Positions 1 to 8,303 of a stretch of 64,000 nucleotides of DNA are shown here, one piece after another; position 1 is the first letter of the stretch; each line of letters opens with the position of its first letter. Source of the stretch: Corynebacterium mastitidis DSM 44356 (GTDB lineage Bacteria; Actinomycetota; Actinomycetes; Mycobacteriales; Mycobacteriaceae); assembly GCF_000375365.1 (NCBI RefSeq), contig NZ_AQXB01000003.1, positions 1-64,000 of the forward strand. The letters run 5' to 3'. The notes under the pieces were generated by a model. It did not search any database, had not been told where the DNA came from, and worked only from the letters and a program-made list of their open reading frames with translations. The position numbers and the translations under genes are program-made.

Positions 1-288
1 CACCCCACGCGCCACACCACCAGGCGTGGCAACATAAGGGGTGGATGGATGAACAAAAACACCAACAAACATATGGCATGCTGGGTGTTTCTGCACACAA
101 GAGATTCCTATAATCATCAAGTGCATCAGTACGCTATCGAGTTCTCACACAACACCACCACCGACCACAAACCCAACCGGCTAGTACCTGGTTGGTTGCT
201 GTCGCGGCGACTCGCACTAATCTACACACCCACCCACACCCACACAAACAACCAGGTCACAGCAGGTTTTTCAGAGCACCTCGTAACC
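1..288. other. Window edge, no gene assigned
   Basis: This stretch is less GC-rich than the rest of the window. A plus-strand frame opens at 49, but it runs on through the antisense strand of the membrane gene that ends at 289, and its peptide shows no domain or coding bias. An imperfect inverted repeat (CCAACC/GGTTGG) lies around 174-206 and could help terminate the minus-strand operon ending at 289. It has only a weak T-rich tail on that strand. Nothing else is supported. Confidence 0.4.
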
Positions 289-1386
289 CTACGTTTGCTC
301 GCTGTTTTCCTTGCTGACGCCAAAGAAGCGGGCCGCGCCCGTCAGGTTGTGCCCCGTGCCGCGAACCAGCACCGGCAAGCAGAGGAGCAACAGCGCCACC
401 AGCCCACCCTGCAGGAGGAACCACTCTGTTCTTTCTATTACCTGGGCGATAAAGAGGCTGCCCCCGATCACCATTCCCACCAGCAGGAGGAGGCACCAGC
501 CGATATTGCTGGACTCCCCAATGGTGCACACCAGTATCACGGGAAGGATCAGGAGGATATAAGCCAATCCGGCAGACATGCCGGCTATCCAGCCGGAGCC
601 ATTCGCAAAGCCCAAGAACCCTCCTATCAGGGCCGAAGCCACCACGGGCAGAAGGCTAATCAGACCGGTCCATCGAGCCCACGCCGCACGGTGTCCGCCA
701 AAACGAATCCACTCGCCGTAGCTGCGCTGAGTTCCGTCCATCACCGTGAATATGGCGACGCCGGTAGCCAGTATCAGGATGAGGGTCATGCCGCCCGAGG
801 TATCCAGCAACACGTTCGCCAGCGCCACACACACCGCAAAGAAGGCGGCGGCAGCGACCCACCCCAACCACACTCGAAGCTGCGGCACGAGGATACTCTG
901 CACAAACAGGGTCTCGGGGTAACTGATCCCCTTCGTCCTCCCGTCACGACCATCCCCGGAGGCCTCCACGGAGCGTGTCCTTTCCTCCAACGACTCTCCG
1001 ACGTAGGATCCCGCCGGATAGGCCTTTCGCCCGAGGATTGCCCGCAGGGAGGAAAGCACAGCCACAGCCATCAGCACAATCTGCTGCCAGCTCCCCCAGG
1101 GCGGGGCCCAGCTCAGACCAAAGAGACAGGCGGCCAGGTTAATGAGCACGTCGCATCGCTGGTGCCGCCGCCACGTTGAGCGGGGCAGATTGAGCGCCGC
1201 ATACCCGGCGTTCAGGCGGACGTTCTTCTTGGCCACCGCAAAGACGATGAACAAAACCAGGGTAAAGCTCCACCAATTCTCTATCACCTCCCCCAGGAAG
1301 ATCACCGGCCAGAAGAACACCGCTATCAGCCAGAAGGCCGCCTCGGACTTATCCATCAACCCCCACCACAGCTTCAGCCCCTTCAT
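289..1386 (-). CDS. Membrane protein, probable ABC exporter permease subunit
   Basis: A 365-residue, strongly hydrophobic protein with about eight to ten predicted membrane segments. The first (residues ~17-45) follows a short cytoplasmic start, and a soluble loop at ~130-165 carries several Arg and Glu residues. The start codon overlaps the stop of the ATP-binding gene upstream by 4 bp (ATGA type), so the two are translationally coupled. With the GntR gene they form a three-gene unit, GntR regulator / ATPase / membrane partner, as in YtrA-type operons. The role as the ABC membrane subunit is inferred from position and topology; no family motif was recognised. Substrate unknown; drug, peptide or cell-wall antibiotic export is typical of such loci. 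Confidence 0.7.
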   Translation of the reverse strand: MKGLKLWWGLMDKSEAAFWLIAVFFWPVIFLGEVIENWWSFTLVLFIVFAVAKKNVRLNAGYAALNLPRSTWRRHQRCDVLINLAACLFGLSWAPPWGSWQQIVLMAVAVLSSLRAILGRKAYPAGSYVGESLEERTRSVEASGDGRDGRTKGISYPETLFVQSILVPQLRVWLGWVAAAAFFAVCVALANVLLDTSGGMTLILILATGVAIFTVMDGTQRSYGEWIRFGGHRAAWARWTGLISLLPVVASALIGGFLGFANGSGWIAGMSAGLAYILLILPVILVCTIGESSNIGWCLLLLVGMVIGGSLFIAQVIERTEWFLLQGGLVALLLLCLPVLVRGTGHNLTGAARFFGVSKENSEQT

Positions 1387-2258
1387 CGCTGCTCCCCCTC
1401 CACGGCTCGCGCCAGCTCCTCCAGGGTCAGCTCGCCGCCGCGCACCCCGGCGGGAACCTCCTCCACGGCCCGCAGCGGCAGGGAGAGGACGAGGCGGGCG
1501 CTGCCCGCCAGCTCTTCGACCTGCATGACGTGGGGCGCGTGGGCGTCGGCAAGCCGCCGCACCGCGCCGCCGGGCCCGAGGAACGTGCTGTAGCTCTCCA
1601 GAACCTCGTCCAGCGGGCCGCCGAGCCGCACCCCGCCGCGGTGCAGGATGCTCACGGTGTCGAGGAGCTTTTCGGACTCGTGCAGCTCGTGGGTGGAGAG
1701 GACGAAGGTGGCCTCCGGGCGGCGCTCGCGCTCGTTGCGCAGCTCGCGGTAGAACACGTCGCGCTTTTCCACGTCCAGCCCCAGGTAGGGCTCGTCCATG
1801 AGGGTGAGGTCGCAGCCGGCAGACAGCGCGAAGATGATGCCGAGGGCGGACTTCTGTCCGCGCGAGAGGCTGCTGTACTTCTTGTAGCTGGGCAGGGAGA
1901 ACTCGCGCAGCAGCGCCAGCGCGCGCCCCTGGTCCCAGGTGGGGTAGCGGGACTGCGCGACCCGGAAGAGCTTCATGGCCTCCCAGCCTGCGGGCAGGGG
2001 GGCGTCGATACCCGCGAGGGCGATGCGCCCCATGACCTCGGGGTTGTCGAAGGGGTCCTGGCCCCAGACGGCGAGGTGGCCGTCGTGGGGGAGCTGCCCG
2101 GACAAGGCGCGCAGGAGGGTGGTCTTGCCCGCGCCGTTGGGGCCGATGAGGCCGTGGATGCCGCCTCCTCGGATGGTGATGTTGAGGCCGTCGAAGATGC
2201 GCGTGCGCGCGTAGCGCCCACGCAACTGACGGGCCTCGATGAGCGGTGTGGTGTTCAT
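1383..2258 (-). CDS. ABC transporter ATP-binding protein
   Basis: A 291-residue ABC ATPase. The Walker A motif GPNGAGKTT is near residue 38, a signature-like LSRGQKSALG near 135, and the Walker B aspartate in LTLMDEPYLGLD near 158, followed by the D-loop and an H-loop histidine in STHELHESEK. About 90 residues follow the nucleotide-binding domain, a common feature of single-domain exporter ATPases. It should energise export through the membrane protein encoded next. It overlaps the GntR regulator upstream and the permease downstream by 4 bp each, so all three are on one mRNA. The Q-loop region is present and no catalytic residue appears lost. Confidence 0.9.
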   Translation of the reverse strand: MNTTPLIEARQLRGRYARTRIFDGLNITIRGGGIHGLIGPNGAGKTTLLRALSGQLPHDGHLAVWGQDPFDNPEVMGRIALAGIDAPLPAGWEAMKLFRVAQSRYPTWDQGRALALLREFSLPSYKKYSSLSRGQKSALGIIFALSAGCDLTLMDEPYLGLDVEKRDVFYRELRNERERRPEATFVLSTHELHESEKLLDTVSILHRGGVRLGGPLDEVLESYSTFLGPGGAVRRLADAHAPHVMQVEELAGSARLVLSLPLRAVEEVPAGVRGGELTLEELARAVEGEQR

Positions 2259-2629
2259 GAGTACAGTCCTCTGCTTTCTGCTACGCGGTCAACGAGGTCG
2301 TGGAGCTGGGCCCGGCTGAGGTCGAGGCGCAGGGCCTCGTCGATCATGGGGGCCAGGTAGGAGCCGGGGAATTGTTCCCTGCGGCGGGCCATGATGATCT
2401 CCCGGGCGCGGTCGGTCACGAACATGCCCACCCCCCGGCGCTTGACCAGCACGCCGGACTCCACGAGCAGCGTGAGGCCCTTGCGGGCGGTGGCCGGGTT
2501 GATCTTGTGGAAGGCGGCCAGCTCGTTGGTGGAGGGCGCGCGCTGCCCCTCGGAAAGGGTGCCCTCCACGATGCTGTCCTCGATCAGTTGCGCTATCTGC
2601 TGGAACAGCGGGGCCGCCGCCTCGTCCAT
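2255..2629 (-). CDS. GntR-family transcriptional regulator (YtrA-like)
   Basis: A 124-residue regulator with an N-terminal winged helix (residues ~9-75) containing the GntR pattern of Ser/Asn-Glu-Leu-Ala followed by NPATARKGLTLL and a Val-rich wing ending in GVGMFV. Only about 45 residues follow, too few for a FadR- or HutC-type effector domain. This short form is typical of the YtrA subfamily, which usually represses its own ABC transporter operon. It is the first gene of the operon with the overlapping ATPase and permease. A GAGGAGG ribosome-binding site lies just before the ATG, and a promoter with an overlapping inverted repeat lies 25-60 bp upstream, consistent with autoregulation. Confidence 0.9.
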   Translation of the reverse strand: MDEAAAPLFQQIAQLIEDSIVEGTLSEGQRAPSTNELAAFHKINPATARKGLTLLVESGVLVKRRGVGMFVTDRAREIIMARRREQFPGSYLAPMIDEALRLDLSRAQLHDLVDRVAESRGLYS

Positions 2630-2653
2630 CTCAGACCTCCTCCTCGCTGCTTA

Positions 2654-2689
2654 GTTACTCATGTAACCAACCAACTCGCCTGCCGTCAA
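2654..2689 (-). promoter_or_regulatory. Promoter and probable GntR operator of the ABC operon
   Basis: On the minus strand a TTGACG -35 hexamer (2689-2684) and a TTACAT -10 hexamer (2666-2661) are separated by 17 bp. The inverted repeat GTTAC-TCAT-GTAAC (2654-2667) covers the -10 and the expected start site. GntR/YtrA proteins bind such short dyads, so this is the likely autorepression site. The predicted 5' leader is about 25 nt and contains the GAGGAGG Shine-Dalgarno sequence. Confidence 0.6.
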
Positions 2690-2872
2690 GGGTTATCGGC
2701 GGGTTACGGCGCGGCCCACCACCCGCGAGGCGACGCCCGGAGCCGACTCGCCGCCCCCGCCCGCCGCTCCCAGCAGGAAAAACTCCGGGAACTTCGACGC
2801 AGGGCCCCGGCATGGGGCATGCTGGGGGTACTGCAATTTAGAGCAATAGTTACGAAACGGAAATTAGGAGCC

Positions 2873-4228
2873 ATGCTTGAACGCACACTCGTGTTCGTGG
2901 ACACCTCATACCTCCTGGCGAGCTTTTATAACTCGTGGGAGACCGGCGCGCGCGCACAGTTAGAAATTGACCTGCCCGAGGTCGTGGGAGTCCTGGGCGG
3001 GATGATCGAAAATCAGCTCCACCAACCCATTCACCGGCAGCTCTGGTACGACGGCATCCCGGAGTCCGGCCCCCACCGCTACCAGCGCGCCCTGCGCTCC
3101 TGCGACGGCGTGCAGTTGCGCGCGGGCCAGCTCATCGCCTGGGGGGAGCGGCGCACCCAGAAGGCCGTGGACACCCGCCTGGTGGCGGACATGGTGGTGG
3201 CCGCCGTGAACCGGCAGTACACGGACATCGTCCTGGTGTCCGGCGACGCGGACATGATCCCCGGGGTGCAGGAGGCCGCGAACGCGGGCATCCGGGTGCA
3301 CCTCTACGGCTTCGGCTGGGATTCCATGTCCTCCGCGCTGCGATACGCCTGCGACACCACCACCATCCTGGACCCCCGCGAGGACTTCGCGGACTCCATG
3401 CAGATCCAGGTCCTGGAGGGGCCGCTGCCGCCCTCCGTGCCCGCCAAGCCGCTGGGGGAGACGGAGCCGCCGGAGGAGCCCGGGCCGACCCTCGTCCCGG
3501 AGGACGCCACCCAGGATCGCCGCCCGCCGATCACCCCCACCGCCGCCGACAACGCGGAGCGCCCGGAGAGCGACTGCCCCGAGGAGGAGGCGCGCAAGCT
3601 GCTCGTGGACGCCCCCACGGCGTCCGCACCGGCGTCCACGCCCGCCCCAGCCGCCGAGCCGACTACGCCTACCCAGGCTCCCGCCGGGGCCGACCGCCCC
3701 ACCCCCACGCCCCCGCAGGAGGAATCCCCGGGCAAGCCCCGGGAGGAGGCCCCGACGCCGGGCGACGCCCCGGAGGCGGCCGGGGACACGAAGGACGCGG
3801 ACAAGGGCGAGGACGCCCCCGAGGAGCCGACCCGCCCCGCCGAGGAGTCCACGGCCCCCACCCCCGGGGACCTTCCCTCCTCGCGGCCCGTGCCCAAGCC
3901 CTCCATGATGGCGCCCAAGCGCAAGCTGCGCTCGCGCTACGTGCCGCTGCCCAACGAGGTGTGGGCCTCCGCCGGGTATCAAACCCCCTACGACGTGGGC
4001 CAGCAGTACGCGGCCTGGTGGTACGAGAACGCGGCGTCGGCGGAGCAGCGCGATCAGGCGCACCTGCTCTCCGGCGGGGGGCTGCCCCCGGAGGTGGACC
4101 GGCCGCTGCTGCAGTTCGCCTGCGAGACGCTGCACGAGTACACCCTCTCGGAGTCCCAGCGCGTGAACCTGCGCGACGGCTTCCACTCCGGCATCCGGGG
4201 CGTGCTCATCAACATTCGGCGCACCTAA
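2873..4228 (+). CDS. NYN-domain (LabA/DUF88-like) protein with Pro/Ala/Glu-rich linker
   Basis: A 451-residue protein. The frame is open much further upstream, but the ATG at 2873 follows an AGGAG site (spacing 4) and begins directly with the domain. Residues ~5-170 form a NYN (PIN-like nuclease) domain: LVFVDTSYLL with the first Asp at residue 10, a KAVDTRLVADM segment, and DIVLVSGDADMIPGV with the paired acidic residues. Residues ~180-350 are a low-complexity Pro/Ala/Glu/Thr linker. Residues ~355-451 form a conserved-looking C-terminal domain starting after KLRSRYVPLPNEVW. NYN proteins are predicted RNases; the target here is unknown. It stands alone and is convergent with the pspA-like gene. 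Confidence 0.8.
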   Translation: MLERTLVFVDTSYLLASFYNSWETGARAQLEIDLPEVVGVLGGMIENQLHQPIHRQLWYDGIPESGPHRYQRALRSCDGVQLRAGQLIAWGERRTQKAVDTRLVADMVVAAVNRQYTDIVLVSGDADMIPGVQEAANAGIRVHLYGFGWDSMSSALRYACDTTTILDPREDFADSMQIQVLEGPLPPSVPAKPLGETEPPEEPGPTLVPEDATQDRRPPITPTAADNAERPESDCPEEEARKLLVDAPTASAPASTPAPAAEPTTPTQAPAGADRPTPTPPQEESPGKPREEAPTPGDAPEAAGDTKDADKGEDAPEEPTRPAEESTAPTPGDLPSSRPVPKPSMMAPKRKLRSRYVPLPNEVWASAGYQTPYDVGQQYAAWWYENAASAEQRDQAHLLSGGGLPPEVDRPLLQFACETLHEYTLSESQRVNLRDGFHSGIRGVLINIRRT

Positions 4229-4291
4229 GCGCCGGGCCGGGGCGGGCACCCCGAGTCGCCTCGCCCCTGGGACGGACGACCGGGAGAGGGC

Positions 4292-5056
4292 CTAGCGGCC
4301 CTCGTCCTCCCCGGATTCGAGGGCGGCCGCATCGCCCCCGCCGCCCAGCTCGGCGCGGATCTGCTCGAGGCGGGCGGCGGCCTTCATGTCGCGCCCCGCG
4401 GCGGCGATCTCGTCCATGCGGGAGGTCATGGAGCCCTCCGCCAGCTCCTGCGCGCCCAGGGCGTCCGCGTAGCGGCGCTCGATCTTGTCCCGGACGGCGT
4501 CGAGGGTGGGCACGGAATCGTTCGAGGCGGTAGACAGCGCGCCCATCGCCTCGTTGGAGGCCTCCTGCATCTTGGCCTGATCCACCTGGGCCTGCATCTG
4601 GTTGATCTGCGCCATCTGCTCCTTGAGGCGCTCCTCGGACTCGCGCTGCTTCTGCTGCGCCTGCTCGGCGGCCTGCGCGGCCTGGTGGTGGGAGGCCTTC
4701 AGCTCCTCGATCTGCTGCTCCACGGCCACGAGCTGGCTGGCAAAGACCTCGGCGGTGTTGGTGTACTCGGCGGAGCGGGCGCTGTTGCCCTCGGCGGCGG
4801 CGCTATCCGCCATGCCGATGGCCTGCTTGGCCTGATCCTGGAGGGTATCGCGCTCCTTGAGCAGGCGGTCCAGCTTCATCTCGAGCTGGCGCTTGTTCCC
4901 GATGATCGCGGCGGCGTGCTGCGTGATCTCCTGGTGCTGCTTCTTGGCCGCCTCCGCCGCCTGATGGATCTGCACCTTGGGATCCGCGTTCTCGTCGATC
5001 TTCTGATCCAGCGATGCCTTGAGGTAGTTCCAACCCTTGCTGAAGGGATTAGCCAT
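4292..5056 (-). CDS. PspA/IM30-family coiled-coil protein
   Basis: A 254-residue protein starting MANPFSKGWNYL. This start is preferred over a longer frame because a GGAAGGCGGGA site precedes it and the upstream extension is basic and unlike the family. Nearly the whole protein is predicted coiled coil rich in Gln, Ala, Glu and Lys, with the PspA-like opening helix (WNYLKASLDQKIDENADPK) and a long central region of heptads. The last 20 residues are Gly/Ala/Glu-rich and probably disordered. Members bind inner-membrane lipids and stabilise stressed membranes. No PspF or PspBC-like partner is adjacent. The next gene on this strand upstream encodes a thioredoxin. Confidence 0.85.
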   Translation of the reverse strand: MANPFSKGWNYLKASLDQKIDENADPKVQIHQAAEAAKKQHQEITQHAAAIIGNKRQLEMKLDRLLKERDTLQDQAKQAIGMADSAAAEGNSARSAEYTNTAEVFASQLVAVEQQIEELKASHHQAAQAAEQAQQKQRESEERLKEQMAQINQMQAQVDQAKMQEASNEAMGALSTASNDSVPTLDAVRDKIERRYADALGAQELAEGSMTSRMDEIAAAGRDMKAAARLEQIRAELGGGGDAAALESGEDEGR

Positions 5057-5227
5057 GATCCGCGTCCCGCCTTCCTGCGCGCTGTGGCACACGTACATAT
5101 CGTTCCCCCGCGAGTGTACGCAAGGGCAAAGGGCAGAGGCGCCCCGCGCGCCTCCCCACCAACGGTGACGACGACGCGCGGGGCGCACCGAGGGCCCGGA
5201 CGAGCCGGGCCGAAGGGACGATAAGGG

Positions 5228-5605
5228 CTACTCGGCGTCGCGCGCCGCGTTCTGCTCCGCTACCTGGCGGCGCACCTCGTCCATGTCCAGCCCCTTGATC
5301 TGCCCGATGAGATCCTCCAGGGCCGCCGGGGGGAGGGCGCCGGCGTCGCGGAACACCATGATGCCGTCGCGGAAGGCCATGATCGTGGGGATGGACTGAA
5401 TCTCCAGCGCGGCGGAGAGCTGCTGGTTCTCCTCCGTGTTCAGCTTGGCGAAGGTCACGTCCTCGTGCTGCTCCGAGGCCTTCTCGAAGGTGGGGGCGAA
5501 GGCCCGGCAGGGGCCGCACCAGGAGGCCCAGGCGTCCACGAGGACGATGCCCTCGCCGGTGACGGTCTGCTCGAAGGTGTCCTCGGTGACGTTGATCGTT
5601 GCCAT
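5228..5605 (-). CDS. Thioredoxin
   Basis: A 125-residue thioredoxin. The active site WCGPC is at residues 29-33, and the cis-proline is in SIPTIMAF near residue 73. The fold pattern (VLVDAWASWCGPC, FAKLNTEEN) is complete, and an extra ~20-residue C-terminal helix follows the canonical ~105-residue domain. The ATG at 5605 was chosen because it starts the thioredoxin fold and follows a GAGGAGACG site; the longer frame has no coding support. It reduces disulfides in cytoplasmic proteins. It is divergent from copA across a 145-bp gap and upstream of the pspA-like gene, with ~170 bp between them. Confidence 0.92.
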   Translation of the reverse strand: MATINVTEDTFEQTVTGEGIVLVDAWASWCGPCRAFAPTFEKASEQHEDVTFAKLNTEENQQLSAALEIQSIPTIMAFRDGIMVFRDAGALPPAALEDLIGQIKGLDMDEVRRQVAEQNAARDAE

Positions 5606-5715
5606 AGTGCGCGTCTCCTCGCTGATGTTTGTGCTTGTGTGCCTTACACGGGCTGCAACGCGCCCGCCCGGCGCGCTATTCCGCCCAGGGTACGGCAACG
5701 CCACCCCGCACCCCC

Positions 5716-5744
5716 TTGCCCTATACCCCCTGGGGGTATAGCCT
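5716..5744 (+). promoter_or_regulatory. copA promoter with CsoR-type copper operator
   Basis: A perfect 21-bp palindrome (5721-5741, ten-base arms CTATACCCCC around a central T) matches the G/C-tract, TATA-flanked operators of CsoR-family copper repressors. It overlaps a plausible promoter: TTGCCC (5716-5721), 17-bp spacer, TAGCCT (5739-5744). The predicted transcription start falls on or next to the copA ATG at 5751, so the mRNA is probably leaderless; no Shine-Dalgarno sequence fits between the palindrome and the ATG. No csoR gene is in the window. Confidence 0.75.
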
Positions 5745-5750
5745 GGCGTC

Positions 5751-8003
5751 ATGAGCCCCGCCCCTGCCTCCCGCATCGACCTCGGCATTACCGGCATGAC
5801 CTGCACCTCCTGCTCCGCCCGGGTGGAGCGCAAGCTCAACAAACTCGAGGGCGTGGAGGCCAGCGTTAACTTTGCCACCGAGACGGCCTCCGTCTCCTAC
5901 GAGGCCGCGCGCACCACCCCGGAGGAGCTGCTCGACGTCATCCGCGCCACCGGCTACGAGGGCTTTCTCCTGAGCGAGCGGGACGCCGACGGCACCCGGG
6001 AGGCCCCCGCCGCCGCGCCGTCGGGCGCGGACCCCGGCGCGCGCGACCCGCGCCTGCCCGTCTCCGCCGCGCTCAGCGCGCCCGTGGCGGCGCTCTCCAT
6101 GATCCCGGCGTGGCAATTCCCCCTGTGGCAGTGGGTGGCCCTGGCGCTGATCACCCCGGTGTACCTGTGGGGCGGCTGGCCCTTTCACCGCGCGGCCCTG
6201 ACCAACCTGCGCCACGGGGCCTTCACCATGGACACCCTCGTCTCCCTGGGCACCACCGCAGCCTACGGGTGGTCCACGTGGGCGCTGTTCTTCGGCTCGG
6301 CGGGCAGGCCGGGCCTGGTGATGCACATGAGCCTGAGCGGGCACGCCCAGGGCCAGGCGCTGTACCTGGAGACCGTGGGGGTGGTCATCACCTTCCTGCT
6401 GCTGGGGCGCCGCCTGGAGGAGCGCGCCAAGGGGCGCTCCTCGGAGGCGCTGCGCCACCTGCTGAGCCTGGGGGCCAAGGAGGCCACCGCGCTGCGCGGG
6501 GGCCGGGAGGAGCGCGTGCCCGCCGCCGCGCTGCGCCCGGGGGATCACGTGGTGGTGCGCCCCGGCGAGCAGATCCCCGCCGACGGCGTGGTGGCCGAGG
6601 GCCGCTCCGCCGTGGACGAGTCCATGCTCACCGGGGAGTCCGTCCCCGTGGAGGTGGGGCCCGGCGCGCGGGTCACCGGGGCCACCCTCAACTCCTCCGG
6701 CAGGCTGGTGGTGGAGGTGACCCGGGTGGGGGAGGAGAGCACCCTGGCCCAGATGGGCCGCCTGGTGGCCCAGGCGCAGGCCGGAAAGGCCCCGGTGCAA
6801 CGCCTGGTGGATCGCATAGCGCAGGTGTTTGTCCCCGTGGTCATAGCGGTCTCCGCCGCCACCCTCGCGGGGCACCTGCTCCTGGGCTCCGGCGGGCCCC
6901 CCGAGGCCCTGACCGCCGCCGTGGCGGTGCTCATCATCGCCTGCCCCTGCGCCCTGGGGCTGGCCACCCCCACCGCGCTGCTCGCGGGCACCGGGCGCGG
7001 GGCCCAGCTCGGGCTGCTCATCAGGGGCCCCGAGGTGCTGCAGTCCACCAGGAGGATCGACACCATCCTGCTCGACAAGACGGGCACCGTGACCACCGGC
7101 CGGATGCGGCTGCGCCGGGTCACCCCCGTGGGCGGGTTCTCCCTGGAGGAGGTGCTGCGGCTGGCCGCCGCGGTGGAGGCGGGCTCCGAGCACCCCATCG
7201 GCCGGGCCATCGTGGCCGCGCACGGGGCCTCCGCTGCGGGGGAGGCGGGGGAGGGGGCCGCCCCCGAGCCCACACGGGACTTCCGGGCCACGGCGGGCAG
7301 CGGGATCAGCGCCCGCGTGGGGGAGCGCGCCGTGAGCGTGGGGCGCCCGGAGGGCGACCTGCGCGCGCACCCCGCCGTGGCGGCGGCCCAGCGGGAGGGC
7401 GCCACCGCCGTGGCGGTGCTCGTGGAGGGGAAGCCCGCGGGCGTGATCTCCGTGGCGGACGCCCCCAAGGAGGGCTCCGCCGAGGCGATCGCGGCCCTGC
7501 GCGGCCTGGGCCTGGAGCCCATGCTGCTCACCGGCGACGGCCCGGGCGCCGCCAAGGCCGCCGCGCGCGCCGTGGGCATCCCCGAGGACTCCGTGTACGC
7601 CGAGGCGCTGCCCGGGGACAAGGTGGCCCGCGTGGCCGCCCTGCAACGCCGGGGACGCACCGTGGCGATGGTGGGCGACGGCATGAACGACGCCGCAGCG
7701 CTGGCGCAGGCCGACCTCGGGCTGGCGATGGGCGCGGGCACGGACGTGGCCATCGAGGCCTCGGACATCACCCTGATGAACAACGACCTGCGCTCCGCCG
7801 CCGAGGCCATCGCCCTGGCCCGACGCACCCTGGGGATCATCCGGGGCAACCTGTTCTGGGCCTTCGCCTACAACGCGGTGCTCATCCCCGTGGCCGCCCT
7901 GGGCCTGCTCAACCCCATGCTCGCCGGGATCGCCATGGCCGCCTCCTCCGTGCTGGTGGTGAGCAACTCCCTGCGGCTGCGGCGGTTCCGGGGGCTGCGC
8001 TAG
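5751..8003 (+). CDS. copA: Copper-translocating P1B-type ATPase
   Basis: A 750-residue P-type ATPase that exports Cu(I). It has one N-terminal heavy-metal-associated domain with GMTCTSC (Cys18 and Cys21), the transmembrane metal site CPC at 398-400, the phosphorylation loop DKTGT with Asp442, an SEHP motif for nucleotide binding near 480, and the hinge VGDGMND near 645. About eight membrane helices are evident. The CsoR-type palindrome upstream supports copper induction. A 66-residue membrane protein gene follows 40 bp downstream and may be co-transcribed. The length is normal for a one-HMA-domain CopA and all key residues are intact. Confidence 0.96.
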   Translation: MSPAPASRIDLGITGMTCTSCSARVERKLNKLEGVEASVNFATETASVSYEAARTTPEELLDVIRATGYEGFLLSERDADGTREAPAAAPSGADPGARDPRLPVSAALSAPVAALSMIPAWQFPLWQWVALALITPVYLWGGWPFHRAALTNLRHGAFTMDTLVSLGTTAAYGWSTWALFFGSAGRPGLVMHMSLSGHAQGQALYLETVGVVITFLLLGRRLEERAKGRSSEALRHLLSLGAKEATALRGGREERVPAAALRPGDHVVVRPGEQIPADGVVAEGRSAVDESMLTGESVPVEVGPGARVTGATLNSSGRLVVEVTRVGEESTLAQMGRLVAQAQAGKAPVQRLVDRIAQVFVPVVIAVSAATLAGHLLLGSGGPPEALTAAVAVLIIACPCALGLATPTALLAGTGRGAQLGLLIRGPEVLQSTRRIDTILLDKTGTVTTGRMRLRRVTPVGGFSLEEVLRLAAAVEAGSEHPIGRAIVAAHGASAAGEAGEGAAPEPTRDFRATAGSGISARVGERAVSVGRPEGDLRAHPAVAAAQREGATAVAVLVEGKPAGVISVADAPKEGSAEAIAALRGLGLEPMLLTGDGPGAAKAAARAVGIPEDSVYAEALPGDKVARVAALQRRGRTVAMVGDGMNDAAALAQADLGLAMGAGTDVAIEASDITLMNNDLRSAAEAIALARRTLGIIRGNLFWAFAYNAVLIPVAALGLLNPMLAGIAMAASSVLVVSNSLRLRRFRGLR

Positions 8004-8043
8004 GGTGGCGGCAGACACGTACCGACCACCACGAGGACGCACC

Positions 8044-8244
8044 ATGTTCATTCTCATCACCATCGCGGCGGCCGTGGCCTACACCGTGCACCCCCTGTTC
8101 TGGGAGGCCGCGCCCGGAACCTGGGAGGCCTTCAGCCAGGGCCTGATGATGGGTCTCATCCTCGCCTCCGTGGTCACGCGGGAGGGCAGGGAGGGGCTGG
8201 CCCGGATCGGGCGCACCCTGCGCGGCAGGCCCCGCCACCCCTGA
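8044..8244 (+). CDS. Small membrane protein downstream of copA
   Basis: A 66-residue protein starting at the ATG at 8044, preceded by a GAGGACG site. It has two probable membrane segments (residues ~2-16 and ~29-43) joined by a short loop with Trp and Pro residues, then a basic C-terminal tail (about residues 46-66, rich in Arg). It lies 40 bp after copA on the same strand with no terminator visible between, so it is probably in the copper operon. It has no Cys or Met-rich metal site, so a direct copper role is not evident. The family is not recognised. Confidence 0.55.
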   Translation: MFILITIAAAVAYTVHPLFWEAAPGTWEAFSQGLMMGLILASVVTREGREGLARIGRTLRGRPRHP

Positions 8245-8303
8245 TCCTCCCGGGCCCCTGAGCCCCCTGCCGGCCCCGGCCGCCCCGCCCCCACGGGAGG
8301 GCG

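Noticed and set aside
49..1179. Long plus-strand frame at the window start
   Set aside because: Most of it is the antisense of the membrane gene at 289-1386; the peptide is rich in Arg, His and Pro with no domain, as expected for a G/C-rich shadow frame.
5721..8146. Long frames on both strands across copA (780 and 678 residues)
   Set aside because: They overlap copA fully, are Gly/Arg/His/Pro-rich and have no domain. CopA has all P-type ATPase motifs.
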